Shown here piece by piece: positions 26,294 to 34,829 of a stretch of DNA of 64,000 bases. The notes beneath the pieces were generated by a model that was given only the letters and a program-made list of their open reading frames with translations, did no database searches and was not told the DNA's origin. Within the stretch, counting starts at the first letter, position 1. Each line of letters starts with the position of its first letter. The translations under genes and the position numbers were made by a program. Origin of the DNA: Streptomyces albus subsp. albus (GTDB taxonomy: Bacteria > Actinomycetota > Actinomycetes > Streptomycetales > Streptomycetaceae); the NCBI RefSeq assembly GCF_000719865.1, contig NZ_JOID01000010.1:114946-178945 (forward strand), read 5' to 3'.

Positions 26294-27130
26294 GTGACCG
26301 CGACGGAGGAGTCCGCGACGGATGAGGACGCGCTGTTCGTCCTGACCGCCGTGCTGCTCACGCCCGCCCGTTTCCCCGGCGTGCTCGGCGACGACTTCCC
26401 GGAGGTCTGCGCGGCGCTCGGCCTGGAGCCCTACGAGCAGGGGTACGGGCTGGTGCTCGGGCAGGACGGCGGCGGTGCCCGCTGGACCGTGGTCATCGAC
26501 GACGTGTCGCTCGTCGCCTGCGCCCTCGCCGCCTGGGACTGCGGCATGGAGTACGACCTCTCGCCGGACGAGCGCAGTGTCGTCAGCGTGCTGCCCGGCT
26601 GGCCGCTGGCGGTGGCCGTCTCCGCGCCCGGAGTCCCCGCGCCTCACGACCCGCCGCCGGACCCGGAGAGCGGACGGCCGCCGCTGGCCCCGCCGGACGC
26701 GGCGACGTGGGGCCCGGCGCAGCGCAGGCTGGGGGCGGACGAGATCGCCCTGCGGTGGGCGGTCTGGCGGGAGCAGTACGAGGGGGCGGAGGAGCCCGCG
26801 GGGGGCGGCGGGGACGAGGCCGCGGACGGCCCCGCCGGAGCCGCCGAGCCCGCCGGGCCGTCGCACGAGGGCGTACGGCGCGTGCTGCGGGAAGCGCACG
26901 CCTATCTGGAGACGCCCCCGCCGCCCGGCCGGGTCCGCTCCGAGTTCGCCTCGGACGGGGCCAGGACACTGCGGGCCGACGGTCCGGGCTGGAGCTTGGT
27001 GGCGCGGACCGACGACATGGCGTTCGTGCTGCTCGACGACATGCCGGGGGACGTGATCCCGGTGGGACGCGGGCCGAAGCTGCCCGCGCTGCTCCGGGCA
27101 CTGGACGAGATGGCGGCCAAGCCCGCTTGA
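26294..27130 (+). CDS. Hypothetical acidic protein
   Basis: 278 residues. The start is well supported: GTG 26294 with GGGAGG 5 bp upstream. Residues 10-100 form an alpha/beta region (DDFPEVCAALGLEPYEQGYGL, WTVVIDDVSLVACALAAWDCGMEY). Residues 110-200 are a Pro/Gly/Glu-rich low-complexity linker, and residues 200-278 form a second small folded region (SLVARTDDMAFVLLDDM). There is no signal peptide or membrane segment. I recognise no family; a protein-binding or immunity-like role cannot be supported from sequence alone. Confidence 0.68.
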   Translation: MTATEESATDEDALFVLTAVLLTPARFPGVLGDDFPEVCAALGLEPYEQGYGLVLGQDGGGARWTVVIDDVSLVACALAAWDCGMEYDLSPDERSVVSVLPGWPLAVAVSAPGVPAPHDPPPDPESGRPPLAPPDAATWGPAQRRLGADEIALRWAVWREQYEGAEEPAGGGGDEAADGPAGAAEPAGPSHEGVRRVLREAHAYLETPPPPGRVRSEFASDGARTLRADGPGWSLVARTDDMAFVLLDDMPGDVIPVGRGPKLPALLRALDEMAAKPA

Positions 27131-27481
27131 GCGGTGCGCCGGGCGCCCGGTCGTAACGGCGCGCGGGCGTGCGCGCCGGAGCGGCACCCGGATTCCCGGC
27201 CGGCTCGCGGCCGCCCATGGCCGGACCACCGGCCACGGGCCCCGGCGGAGCCGGGTGGTCCGCCGCTTCCCGCCGCGGTGTCCCGCGCGGCTCCGACCGC
27301 GCTCACCGGCCGGGTGCAGCGAGGTGCGGCGCCGTCGGCGGGCCGGGTGCTCCCCCGCCCTGCGAGCTGCGGCCCGTCAACAGCTGTTCGCTGCGGTTGG
27401 CAGGGGCCCGGCCCCCAGCGCGCCCCCCGCCCTCGCCCCGCGCCTGCTCCCGGATCGCCCGGCGGGCGGCGCGGGACGGCG
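27131..27481. other. Intergenic region without a recognisable gene
   Basis: 351 bp of very GC-rich sequence between the convergent hypothetical gene and the MOSC gene. Apart from the hairpin at 27158-27177 I see no protein-coding pattern, RNA gene or repeat. Confidence 0.5.
27158..27177 (+). terminator. Hairpin after the hypothetical gene
   Basis: A perfect 7-bp stem GGCGCGC/GCGCGCC with a 6-base loop lies 27 bp after the stop at 27130. There is no U-tract. Confidence 0.4.
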
Positions 27482-28027
27482 TCAGACCGGTGCCAGCGGG
27501 CGGTGCGGCCCCGCGGGCGCCTCGGCCTCGATCCGGTCACCGGGTCGTACCGCTCCGCCCACCAGGACGATGCCCATGATCCCGGCCCGGCGGATCACCC
27601 GTCCGTGCTCGTCGCGGCCGAGGACCTCCTTCAGCAGCCCGGCGCGGAGGCCGTCGATCTGCGCGCAGGGATTGCGGAGACCGGTCACCTCGACCACCGC
27701 TTCGGCGCCGAGCCGCAACCGGGTGCCGGTGGACAGCCCGAGCAGATCGATCCCGGCGGTCGTGATGTTCTCTCCCAACTGCCCGGGGAGCACCTGGAAT
27801 CCCGCCTTCGCCACGTCCGCGAACAGCTCCTGGTGCAGGAGGTGGACCTGCCGGAGATTGGGCTGCGCCGGGTCCCGGGCCATGCGCGACCGGTGCCGCA
27901 CCGTCACCCCCTGGTGCGCGTCGCCCTCGACGCCGAGCCCGGCCAGCAGCCGGATGGCGTCCCGCCCCCGCTTGCTGAAGCGGTACTCCTCCTCGCGGCT
28001 CACCGCGGCGACCGTGCCGTCGTTCAT
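27482..28027 (-). CDS. MOSC domain protein
   Basis: 181 residues of one MOSC domain (molybdenum cofactor sulfurase C-terminal type). Family features are GVEGDAHQG (near 35), the RHRSRM segment, GQLGENITTAGIDLLGLSTGTRLRLG, and the motif TGLRNPCAQID with the conserved cysteine (near 122). MOSC proteins bind sulfur or Moco and transfer sulfur or reduce N-hydroxylated compounds; no partner domain is present, so this is a YiiM-like stand-alone protein. ATG 28027 is preferred since the upstream codons encode a Gly/Asp-rich non-conserved segment. Confidence 0.85.
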   Translation of the reverse strand: MNDGTVAAVSREEEYRFSKRGRDAIRLLAGLGVEGDAHQGVTVRHRSRMARDPAQPNLRQVHLLHQELFADVAKAGFQVLPGQLGENITTAGIDLLGLSTGTRLRLGAEAVVEVTGLRNPCAQIDGLRAGLLKEVLGRDEHGRVIRRAGIMGIVLVGGAVRPGDRIEAEAPAGPHRPLAPV

Positions 28028-28114
28028 CCCCGATCCCCCGTCCCCCGGGTCCCGGCCCGCTTCCACGGGCTGCTTCAACGGGCCGCCTCAACGGGACGGT
28101 ACCGGCGGCGGGGG

Positions 28115-28297
28115 TCAGCGGCCCAGTTCTTTGCGGGTCACCCTCTTCAGCCGGCGGCGCTGCGAGGGGTCCAGCAGCAGATAGGCGCCCACCGGCACTC
28201 CGACGAGTACCAGCAGCGCCGCCCAGAAGGGCAGCAGCCACAGCAGGAACACCCCTGCCACCGCGCCACCGACCACGATCTTCGTCCTCTTCGACAT
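28115..28297 (-). CDS. Small two-segment membrane protein
   Basis: 60 residues. A basic N-terminus (MSKRTK) is followed by two closely spaced hydrophobic segments (IVVGGAVAGVFLLWLLPFW and AALLVLVGVPVGAYLLL) and a very basic C-terminus (RRRLKRVTRKELGR). An excellent ribosome-binding site, GGAGG, lies 7 bp before ATG 28297. No family is recognised; the layout is that of a small integral membrane peptide. Confidence 0.65.
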   Translation of the reverse strand: MSKRTKIVVGGAVAGVFLLWLLPFWAALLVLVGVPVGAYLLLDPSQRRRLKRVTRKELGR

Positions 28298-28446
28298 CTC
28301 TGCGCCTCCCTTGAGCGGCGGATGCCGCTGTACTCGGTGAAACGGCCGGACCCGGCCCCGCGGTTCCGCCCGGAACCCTGAGCCGACCCTGACTTCCACC
28401 GCGCGGCCCCGGCCGCGTCCACCACCGCGTCCACCGTCCCGCGCGC

Positions 28447-28480
28447 GACGGCCCGGCCCGGACGGTCGTCCGGGCCGGGC
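28447..28480 (-). terminator. Strong hairpin terminator after xylA
   Basis: A perfect 16-bp GC stem around a 2-base centre, in the 293-bp gap downstream of xylA. It is one of the longest perfect stems in the window and has no U-tract, consistent with the U-less intrinsic terminators of streptomycetes. The rest of the gap shows no gene. Confidence 0.65.
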
Positions 28481-28590
28481 CGCCCGCGGAGCCGGGTCCC
28501 GTACAGGGGAGGCCGGGGCCCGGCCGCGGGGCGGGCGCGGGCAGAGCGCGCACGCCCCGGGCGCCGGGGTGCGGGACGCGGGATGCGGGG

Positions 28591-29763
28591 TCAGCCGCGG
28601 GCGCCCAGCAGGTGGTCCATGGCGAGCTGGTCCAGCCGCTCGAAGGCCATCCCGCGCTGCGCCGCCGCGTCGACGTCGAAGGACTCGAAGGCGTTCCGGT
28701 CGGCCAGCAGGCCGGCGAGCGTCTCGCCCTCGCCGAGGGTCGGCCGCGCCAGCTCGTCCAGCCGGGAGGCGCGCAGGGCCTCCTGGACCTCCGGGTCGGC
28801 GCGGAAGGCCGCCGCCCGCTCCTTGAGGAGCAGGTAGTTGCGCATGCAGCCGGCCGCCGACTCCCACACGCCGTCGTAGTCCTCGGTGCGCGGCGGCTTG
28901 AAGTCGAAGTGCCGCGGGCCGTCGTAGCCGGCCGTCTCCAGCAGGTCGACCAGCCAGAAGGCGGAGCGCAGGTCACCGGCGCCGAAGCGCAGGTCCTGGT
29001 CGTACTTGATGCCGGACTGGCCGTTCAGGTCGATGTGGAAGAGCTTGCCCGCCCACAGGGCCTGCGCGATGCCGTGCGCGAAGTTGAGCCCGGCCATCTG
29101 CTCGTGGCCGACCTCCGGGTTGACGCCGTAGAGCTCCGGGCGCTCCAGGCGCTCGATGAACGCCAGCGCGTGCCCGACGGTGGGCAGCAGGATGTCGCCG
29201 CGCGGCTCATTGGGCTTGGGCTCCAGGGCGAACCGCAGGTCGTAGCCCTTCTCGGTGACGTACTCGCCGAGCACGTCGAAGGCCTCCTTGAGCCGGTCCA
29301 GGGCGACGCGCACGTCCTTGGCCGCGCCGGACTCGGCGCCCTCGCGCCCGCCCCAGGCGACGTACGTGCGGGCCCCCAGCTCGGCGGCCAGGTCGATGTT
29401 GCGGATCGTCTTGCGGAGCGCGTAGCGGCGGACGTCGCGGTCGTTCGAGGTGAACCCGCCGTCCTTGAAGACGGGGTGGGTGAACAGGTTGGTGGTGGCC
29501 ATCGGGACGATCAGGCCGGTGGCGTCGAGCGCCTCGCGGAAGCGCTTGATGTGGGCCTCGCGCTCGGTGTCCGAGGAGCCGAAGGGGATGAGGTCGTCGT
29601 CGTGGAAGGTCACGCCGTACGCGCCGAGGTCGGCGAGCCGCCGTACGGACTCGGCCGGGTCGATGGCGGCCCGGGTGGCGTCACCGAAGGGGTCGCGTCC
29701 CTGCCACCCCACGGTCCACAGGCCGAAGCTGAATTTGTCGTCCGGTGTCGGCTGGTAGCTCAT
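28591..29763 (-). CDS. xylA: Xylose isomerase
   Basis: 390 residues, the length of the short (class I) actinomycete enzyme that converts D-xylose to D-xylulose in the cytoplasm and also acts on glucose. It begins [20 protein letters not shown]. The catalytic histidine region is [12 protein letters not shown], the metal ligands lie in [23 protein letters not shown] and [16 protein letters not shown], and the active-site lysine is in EPKPNEP. GAGGAG precedes ATG 29763. It is divergent from xylB across a 180-bp control region and is followed by a strong hairpin. Confidence 0.97.
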   Translation of the reverse strand: MSYQPTPDDKFSFGLWTVGWQGRDPFGDATRAAIDPAESVRRLADLGAYGVTFHDDDLIPFGSSDTEREAHIKRFREALDATGLIVPMATTNLFTHPVFKDGGFTSNDRDVRRYALRKTIRNIDLAAELGARTYVAWGGREGAESGAAKDVRVALDRLKEAFDVLGEYVTEKGYDLRFALEPKPNEPRGDILLPTVGHALAFIERLERPELYGVNPEVGHEQMAGLNFAHGIAQALWAGKLFHIDLNGQSGIKYDQDLRFGAGDLRSAFWLVDLLETAGYDGPRHFDFKPPRTEDYDGVWESAAGCMRNYLLLKERAAAFRADPEVQEALRASRLDELARPTLGEGETLAGLLADRNAFESFDVDAAAQRGMAFERLDQLAMDHLLGARG

Positions 29764-29943
29764 TGCGGGCTCCTCGCTATTTCGTCATGGCGCTTTACAA
29801 ATTAGTATGCACGAGCGCGGCTGGGAAGCCCGGAGGCCCTCCCGGCCGGAGAAATCACCGGAGAGGGCGGCACGGGCATCGCGCCGGCACGCCACAGGCA
29901 CACCAGGGACAGGGCACGGGACGGCCCGGGAAGGGATCGCGCG
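29764..29943. promoter_or_regulatory. Divergent xylA/xylB control region
   Basis: The only AT-rich island in this 180-bp gap is at 29793-29810 (CTTTACAAATTAGTATGC), 30-47 bp from the xylA start, where an xylA promoter -10 region and a ROK-repressor operator would be expected. A four-codon reading frame (ATG ACG AAA TAG) precedes xylA and may be coincidental. Confidence 0.5.
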
Positions 29944-31407
29944 ATGACAGCAACGGGAGGGCAGCGCTCCGGTGACGGGCCGCTCGTCGTGGGCGTGGAC
30001 AGCTCCACCCAGTCCACGAAGGCACTGGTCGTCGACGCCGCCACCGGCGAGGTCGTCGCCCGCGGGCAGGCGCCGCACCGGGTCAGCGGCGGCGCGGGAC
30101 GGGAGAGCGATCCCGGGCAGTGGTGGGAGGCGCTGGGCGAGGCCCTCCGCCAGTGCGGCGCGGCGGCGGAGCGGGCGGAGGCCGTCTCGGTCGGCGGGCA
30201 GCAGCACGGGCTGGTGACCCTGGACGCCGGCGGGCGGCCCGTGCGGCCCGCGATGCTCTGGAACGACGTGCGCTCCGCCCCGCAGCGCGACCGGCTCGTC
30301 GAGGAGCTCGGCGGCCCGGAGGCGTGGGCGGAGCGGATCGGCTCGGTGCCCGCCCCGGCCTTCACGGTCACCAAGTGGGCGTGGCTGCGGGAGAACGAGC
30401 CGGAGGCCGCCGCGCGCACGGCGGCCGTCCGCCTGCCGCACGACTACCTCACCGAACGGCTCACCGGGCGCGGCACCACGGACCGGGGAGACGCCTCCGG
30501 CACCGGCTGGTGGCGCGGCGAGGACGGCTCGCCGTCCGGCCGCTACGACGAGGATCTCCTGGGCCGCGTCGCCCTCGACCCGGCGCTGCTGCCGGAGGTC
30601 GTCGCGCCGGGCTCGGCCGCGGGCACGGTCCGCGGCGGCCTGGACGGCCTGCCGCTGAAGCCCGGCACCGTGGTGGGCGCGGGCACCGGCGACAACATGG
30701 CCGCCGCGCTGGGCCTCGGGCTGCGGCCGGGGCGGCCCGTGCTGAGCCTCGGCACCTCCGGCACGGTCTACGCGGTCTCGGCACGCCGTCCCGCCGACCC
30801 GACCGGCACCGTCGCCGGGTTCGCCGACGCCCGCGGCGACTGGCTGCCCCTGGCCTGCACGCTCAACTGCACTCTGGCCGTGGACCGGTTCGCGGCGCTG
30901 CTCGGCCGGGACCGCGAGGCCGTGGAACCGGGCGGCTCCGCCGTCGTCCTGCCCTTCCTCGACGGCGAGCGGACCCCCAACCTGCCGTACGCGTCCGGGC
31001 TGCTGTACGGACTGCGGCACGACACCACGCCGGGGCAGATCCTCCAGGCCGCCTACGACGGCGCGGTGTACGCGCTGCTGTCGGCGCTGGACCTGGTGCT
31101 CGACGCGGACGCCGACCCGGCCGCGCCGATCCTGCTCATCGGCGGCGGCGCCCGCGGCACGGCCTGGCGGGAGACGGTGCGCCGGCTCTCCGGCCGCCCG
31201 GTGCTGGTGCCCGAGGCGTCCGAGCTGGTGGCGCTGGGCGCGGCCGCGCAGGCGGCCGGGCTGCTGACCGGGGAGGACCCGGCCGCGGTGGCCCGGCGCT
31301 GGGGAACCGACCGGGGGCTGTCCCTGGACGCGGTGGAGCGGGACGAGGCAGCCCTGGAACGGCTCGCGCGGACTCTCCGGGGCGCGGGCCCGCTGCTGGA
31401 GAGCTGA
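29944..31407 (+). CDS. xylB: Xylulokinase
   Basis: 487 residues of the FGGY carbohydrate kinase family, phosphorylating D-xylulose to xylulose 5-phosphate. It has the N-terminal phosphate-binding segment VVGVDSSTQSTKALVVD, the FGGY-typical QQHGLV and RPAMLWNDVRS, and the C-terminal ATP-site segment ILLIGGGARGTAW (near residue 398). It pairs with xylA to feed the pentose phosphate pathway, and is followed 111 bp later by the regulator xylR. Confidence 0.95.
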   Translation: MTATGGQRSGDGPLVVGVDSSTQSTKALVVDAATGEVVARGQAPHRVSGGAGRESDPGQWWEALGEALRQCGAAAERAEAVSVGGQQHGLVTLDAGGRPVRPAMLWNDVRSAPQRDRLVEELGGPEAWAERIGSVPAPAFTVTKWAWLRENEPEAAARTAAVRLPHDYLTERLTGRGTTDRGDASGTGWWRGEDGSPSGRYDEDLLGRVALDPALLPEVVAPGSAAGTVRGGLDGLPLKPGTVVGAGTGDNMAAALGLGLRPGRPVLSLGTSGTVYAVSARRPADPTGTVAGFADARGDWLPLACTLNCTLAVDRFAALLGRDREAVEPGGSAVVLPFLDGERTPNLPYASGLLYGLRHDTTPGQILQAAYDGAVYALLSALDLVLDADADPAAPILLIGGGARGTAWRETVRRLSGRPVLVPEASELVALGAAAQAAGLLTGEDPAAVARRWGTDRGLSLDAVERDEAALERLARTLRGAGPLLES

Positions 31408-31416
31408 GACCCGGAC

Positions 31417-31450
31417 GCCGCCCGCGCCGGCCGGACCCGGTGCGGGCGGC
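31417..31450 (+). terminator. Hairpin after xylB
   Basis: A 9-bp stem GCCGCCCGC/GCGGGCGGC with a 16-base loop begins 10 bp after the xylB stop. It may terminate or attenuate read-through into xylR. Confidence 0.45.
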
Positions 31451-31517
31451 ACCGCATACGCGCCGGCCCCGGCGTCCCCGTAGGGTCGGAGCGTTCACGA
31501 GGAAAGGAGCCGGGGCC

Positions 31518-32720
31518 GTGGCCGTACCGGCGCCGAACACACAGCACGGCATGCGGCAGCGCAATCTCTCCCTGGTGCTGCACACGGTGGCCGCCCACGG
31601 GCCGATCTCGCGGGCCGGTGTCGCCTCCCGGGTCGGGCTGACCCGCGCCGCCGTGTCGACGCTCGTCGACGAACTGGCGCGCGCCGGGCTGCTGGTGGAG
31701 CTCGGCCGGAGCCGGCCGGGCACGGTCGGGCGCCCCGGCAGCGATCTCGCGCTGAGCGAGCGCGGTCCGGCCGGGCTGGGCGCGGAGATCGGGGTGGACC
31801 GGCTGGCCGTCTGCGCCGTCGATCTGCGGGGACGGGTCCGGGTGCGGGCGGAGGAGGCGGGCGGGCACCGCGACAGCGAGCCCGGCCCGGTGCTGCGGCG
31901 GCTCGCCGGGCTCTGTGCCCGGGTGGCGGCGGACGCGGAGCGCGAGGGGCTGCGTCCCGTCGGCGTCGCGGTCGCCGTGCCGGGTCTGGTCGCGCGGGAC
32001 GCGGCGACGGTGGTGCGCGCCCCGAACCTCGGCTGGCAGGACCTGGACGCCGGCGCCGTCCTCGCCGACGCCCTCGCCCTGCCCGTCACGATCGCCAACG
32101 AGGCCAACATCGGCGCGCTGGCGGAGCTCTGGCGCGGCGGCCGCACCCCGGCCCCGCGCGACTTCGTCTATGTCTCGGCCGAGATCGGCATCGGCGCGGC
32201 GGTGGTCGTGGACGGTGCCCTGCTGCGCGGGGCGCACGGATTCGCGGGCGAACTGGGGCACGTGCCGGTACGCCCCGCGGGGCGCCCCTGCGCCTGCGGC
32301 GGACGGGGGTGCCTGGAGCAGTACGCGGGCGAGGAGGCCGTGCTCCGTGCCGCCGGGATCGAGGAGCGGGGAGCGGCGGGGGTGGCCGTCCTGCGGGCGC
32401 GCGCCGACGCGGGGGACGCCGAAGCGCGCCGGGCGCTGCGGGGCGCGGGAACGGCGCTCGGCACCGCGCTCGCCGGGGTGGTGAACCTGCTGGACCCGGA
32501 GACCATCGTGCTCGGGGGCGCGCTGACCGAGCTCTCGCCCTGGCTGCTGCCCGCGGCGGAGCGGGAGTTGCGCCGGCACGTGGCCGATCCGACCCGCGCG
32601 GCGCACGGCGAGGTCGTGGTGTCCGGGCTGGGCCGGGACGCCGCGCTGCTGGGCGCCGCCCAGTCGGTCGTCCAGGACGTCCTGGACGACCCGATGGGCG
32701 CCCTGGCCGCCGCCGGCTGA
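31518..32720 (+). CDS. xylR: ROK-family xylose repressor
   Basis: 400 residues. A winged helix-turn-helix (residues 18-75: GPISRAGVASRVGLTRAAVSTLVDELARAGL) precedes a ROK sugar-kinase-like domain with the zinc-binding motif CACGGRGCLEQY (near residue 258) and the GGAL phosphate-loop region near 333. The catalytic aspartate region of active ROK kinases is weak, as in regulators. Position next to xylAB makes it the likely D-xylose-responsive repressor of both transcripts. GTG 31518 has AAAGGAG 8 bp upstream. Confidence 0.88.
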   Translation: MAVPAPNTQHGMRQRNLSLVLHTVAAHGPISRAGVASRVGLTRAAVSTLVDELARAGLLVELGRSRPGTVGRPGSDLALSERGPAGLGAEIGVDRLAVCAVDLRGRVRVRAEEAGGHRDSEPGPVLRRLAGLCARVAADAEREGLRPVGVAVAVPGLVARDAATVVRAPNLGWQDLDAGAVLADALALPVTIANEANIGALAELWRGGRTPAPRDFVYVSAEIGIGAAVVVDGALLRGAHGFAGELGHVPVRPAGRPCACGGRGCLEQYAGEEAVLRAAGIEERGAAGVAVLRARADAGDAEARRALRGAGTALGTALAGVVNLLDPETIVLGGALTELSPWLLPAAERELRRHVADPTRAAHGEVVVSGLGRDAALLGAAQSVVQDVLDDPMGALAAAG

Positions 32721-32766
32721 CCGGCGCCCCTCGACGCGGGCCGCCGGCCGCGCGGGCTTCGAACGG

Positions 32767-33942
32767 TCAGCCGATCGGCAGTCCCGTGTAGTTCTCGGCG
32801 AGTTCGGTGGCGGCGGCGGTGGAGTCGGCTATCCGGTGCAGCTGGGATAGCTGGAGCTTGCCGTCGAACGGGCTCTGGTCCGGGTCGGTGTGCAGGGCGG
32901 TCGTCATGAAGTACGAGAAGTGCTCGGCCCGCCACACCCGCCGCAGACAGGTGTCGGAGTAGGCGTCGAGCAGGTCCTCGGACCCGGTGGCCCGCCAGTG
33001 CTCCAGCGCCTTCGCGAGCACCACCACGTCCGACACCGCCAGGTTGAGCCCCTTCGCGCCGGTCGGCGGGACGATGTGCGCGGCGTCGCCGGCCAGGAAC
33101 AGCCGGCCGTGGCGCATCGGCTCGGTGACCCAGCTGCGCATCGGGGTGACGGACTTCTGGGTGATCGGGCCCCGTTCGAGCCTCCAGTCGCCGTCGACTG
33201 CGAACCGGGCGTCCAGTTCGTCCCAGATCCGCTCGTCGGACCAGTCGTCCGGGTCGGTGCCGTTCGGCACCTGGAGGTAGAGCCTGCTGACGGTGGGCGT
33301 GCGCATGCTGTGCAGGGCGAATCCGCGCGGCGAGTGCGCGTAGATCAACTCCTCGCAGGACGGCGGCACATCGGCCAGGATGCCCAGCCAGGAGTACGGA
33401 TAGACCCGCTCGTACACGCGCCGCTCCGCCTCGGGGAGCGCCTCGCGCGCGACGCCGTGGAAGCCGTCGCAGCCGACCACGATGTCGCAGGAGAGCGTCC
33501 GCTCGCGTCCCTCGTGCGTGAACCGGATGACCGGGTTGTCCCCCTCGGCGCCCTCGACGGCCACCGCCTCCGCCTCGAACAGCAGAGGGCCGCCCTCCGC
33601 CAGCCGCAGCGCGATGAGGTCCTTCACGACCTCCGTCTGCGCGTACACCATGACGCTGCGTCCGCCGGTGAGCGAGGGGAAGTCGATCCGGTGGCCGCGG
33701 CGGTCGAAGCGGAGTTCGATGCCGTGGTGGACCAGGCCCTCGCGGTCCATGCGCTCGCCCGCACCGCAGGCGCGCAGCGCGTCGACGGTCCCCTGTTCGA
33801 GGATGCCGGCGCGCTGCCGCTCCTCGACGTAGGCGCGGTCACGGTGCTCCAGGACGACGGAGTCGATTCCGGCCCGGTCCAGCAGCCGGGCGAGCAGCAG
33901 ACCGGCGGGTCCGCCGCCGATGATGCCGACGGTGGTACGCAT
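32767..33942 (-). CDS. pobA: 4-Hydroxybenzoate 3-monooxygenase
   Basis: 391 residues, the standard length for this flavoprotein, which hydroxylates 4-hydroxybenzoate to protocatechuate using NAD(P)H and O2. It has the FAD-binding GxGxxG (IIGGGPAG, residues 7-14), the middle DG motif (VGCDGFHGVAREAL), and the second FAD motif LFLAGDAAHIVPPTGAKG (near residue 280). It is the last gene of the pca operon, with its start overlapping the pcaD stop by one base. Its product is the substrate of PcaHG encoded upstream. It is convergent with xylR. Confidence 0.95.
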   Translation of the reverse strand: MRTTVGIIGGGPAGLLLARLLDRAGIDSVVLEHRDRAYVEERQRAGILEQGTVDALRACGAGERMDREGLVHHGIELRFDRRGHRIDFPSLTGGRSVMVYAQTEVVKDLIALRLAEGGPLLFEAEAVAVEGAEGDNPVIRFTHEGRERTLSCDIVVGCDGFHGVAREALPEAERRVYERVYPYSWLGILADVPPSCEELIYAHSPRGFALHSMRTPTVSRLYLQVPNGTDPDDWSDERIWDELDARFAVDGDWRLERGPITQKSVTPMRSWVTEPMRHGRLFLAGDAAHIVPPTGAKGLNLAVSDVVVLAKALEHWRATGSEDLLDAYSDTCLRRVWRAEHFSYFMTTALHTDPDQSPFDGKLQLSQLHRIADSTAAATELAENYTGLPIG

Positions 33943-34829
33943 CAGGGTTCCTCGGGGGTGTCGGAGCGGACGAGGCGGGGGGAACGGGGACGCGGACGGG
34001 CGGCGGCCGGGCCCGCGGGGTCGCGGTGGTGCGCCGCCCCGGCGCCGAAGTGCGCGCGGAGCGCCGCGCCGACGGCGGCGGGCCGGTCGATCCCCGCGAG
34101 GTGGGCGGCGTGGGCGAGTTCGAGCAGGTCGGCCCCGGGGATGCCGTCGGCGAGTTCCCGCGCGTGCGCGGGCGGGGTGGCGGGGTCGTCGCGGCCGGCG
34201 ACGACAAGGGCCGGCGCGCCGATGCCGCCGAGCCGGGACCGCAGGTCGTAGCCGGCGAGCGCGTCGCAGCAGGCGGCGTAGCCGTTCCGGTCGGCGGCGG
34301 CGAGATCGGCGAGCACGGCGGCTCCGTGGCGGGAGGCGGCGGCCGCGGCCGGGTCGGCGAACCAGCGCCCGGGGGTGGCGTCCAGGACCGCTCCGGTGCC
34401 CTGCTCCCGGACCAGCCGCGCCCGTTCGCGCCAGGCATCGGGGTCGCCGAAGCGGGCCGAGGAGCAGACGAGGGCGAGCGCTTCGACGCGTTCGGGGTGG
34501 TGCGCCGCGAGATGGGCGCCGATCGCGCCGCCGAGGGATATGCCGGCATAGCCGAAGCGCGTCCAGCCGTGGTGGTCGGCGAGATCGAGCACCAGGCGGG
34601 CCAGATCGGCGACCGTGGTGGCGCCCGGCGTCTCCCAGGACGGCAGGAGATGTACCGGGGAGCCGCCGTGGCCGGGCAGATCCCAGCGGAGCACCCGGCG
34701 GGTGCGGGCCAGCTCCGCGGCCTGCGGTTCCCAGACGGCCGCGGAGGTGCCGAGGGACGGCCCCAGGATCAGCGGGGGCGCGGTCTCCGGCCCGTCGAGC
34801 CGGTGGTGTGCGAGCGGGCGGCCGGTCAT
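33942..34829 (-). CDS. pcaD: 3-Oxoadipate enol-lactonase
   Basis: 295 residues of an alpha/beta hydrolase. The nucleophile elbow is GISLGG (Ser near residue 98), the catalytic His lies in HAAHLAG (near 250), and the oxyanion region is near LGPSLGTSAAVW. It hydrolyses beta-ketoadipate enol-lactone to beta-ketoadipate. Many Streptomyces encode a pcaD-pcaC fusion (pcaL); here the C-terminus ends in a short Pro/Arg-rich tail with no carboxymuconolactone decarboxylase domain. Starts overlap neighbours on both sides (ATGA with pcaB, TGATG with pobA). Confidence 0.9.
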   Translation of the reverse strand: MTGRPLAHHRLDGPETAPPLILGPSLGTSAAVWEPQAAELARTRRVLRWDLPGHGGSPVHLLPSWETPGATTVADLARLVLDLADHHGWTRFGYAGISLGGAIGAHLAAHHPERVEALALVCSSARFGDPDAWRERARLVREQGTGAVLDATPGRWFADPAAAAASRHGAAVLADLAAADRNGYAACCDALAGYDLRSRLGGIGAPALVVAGRDDPATPPAHARELADGIPGADLLELAHAAHLAGIDRPAAVGAALRAHFGAGAAHHRDPAGPAAARPRPRSPRLVRSDTPEEP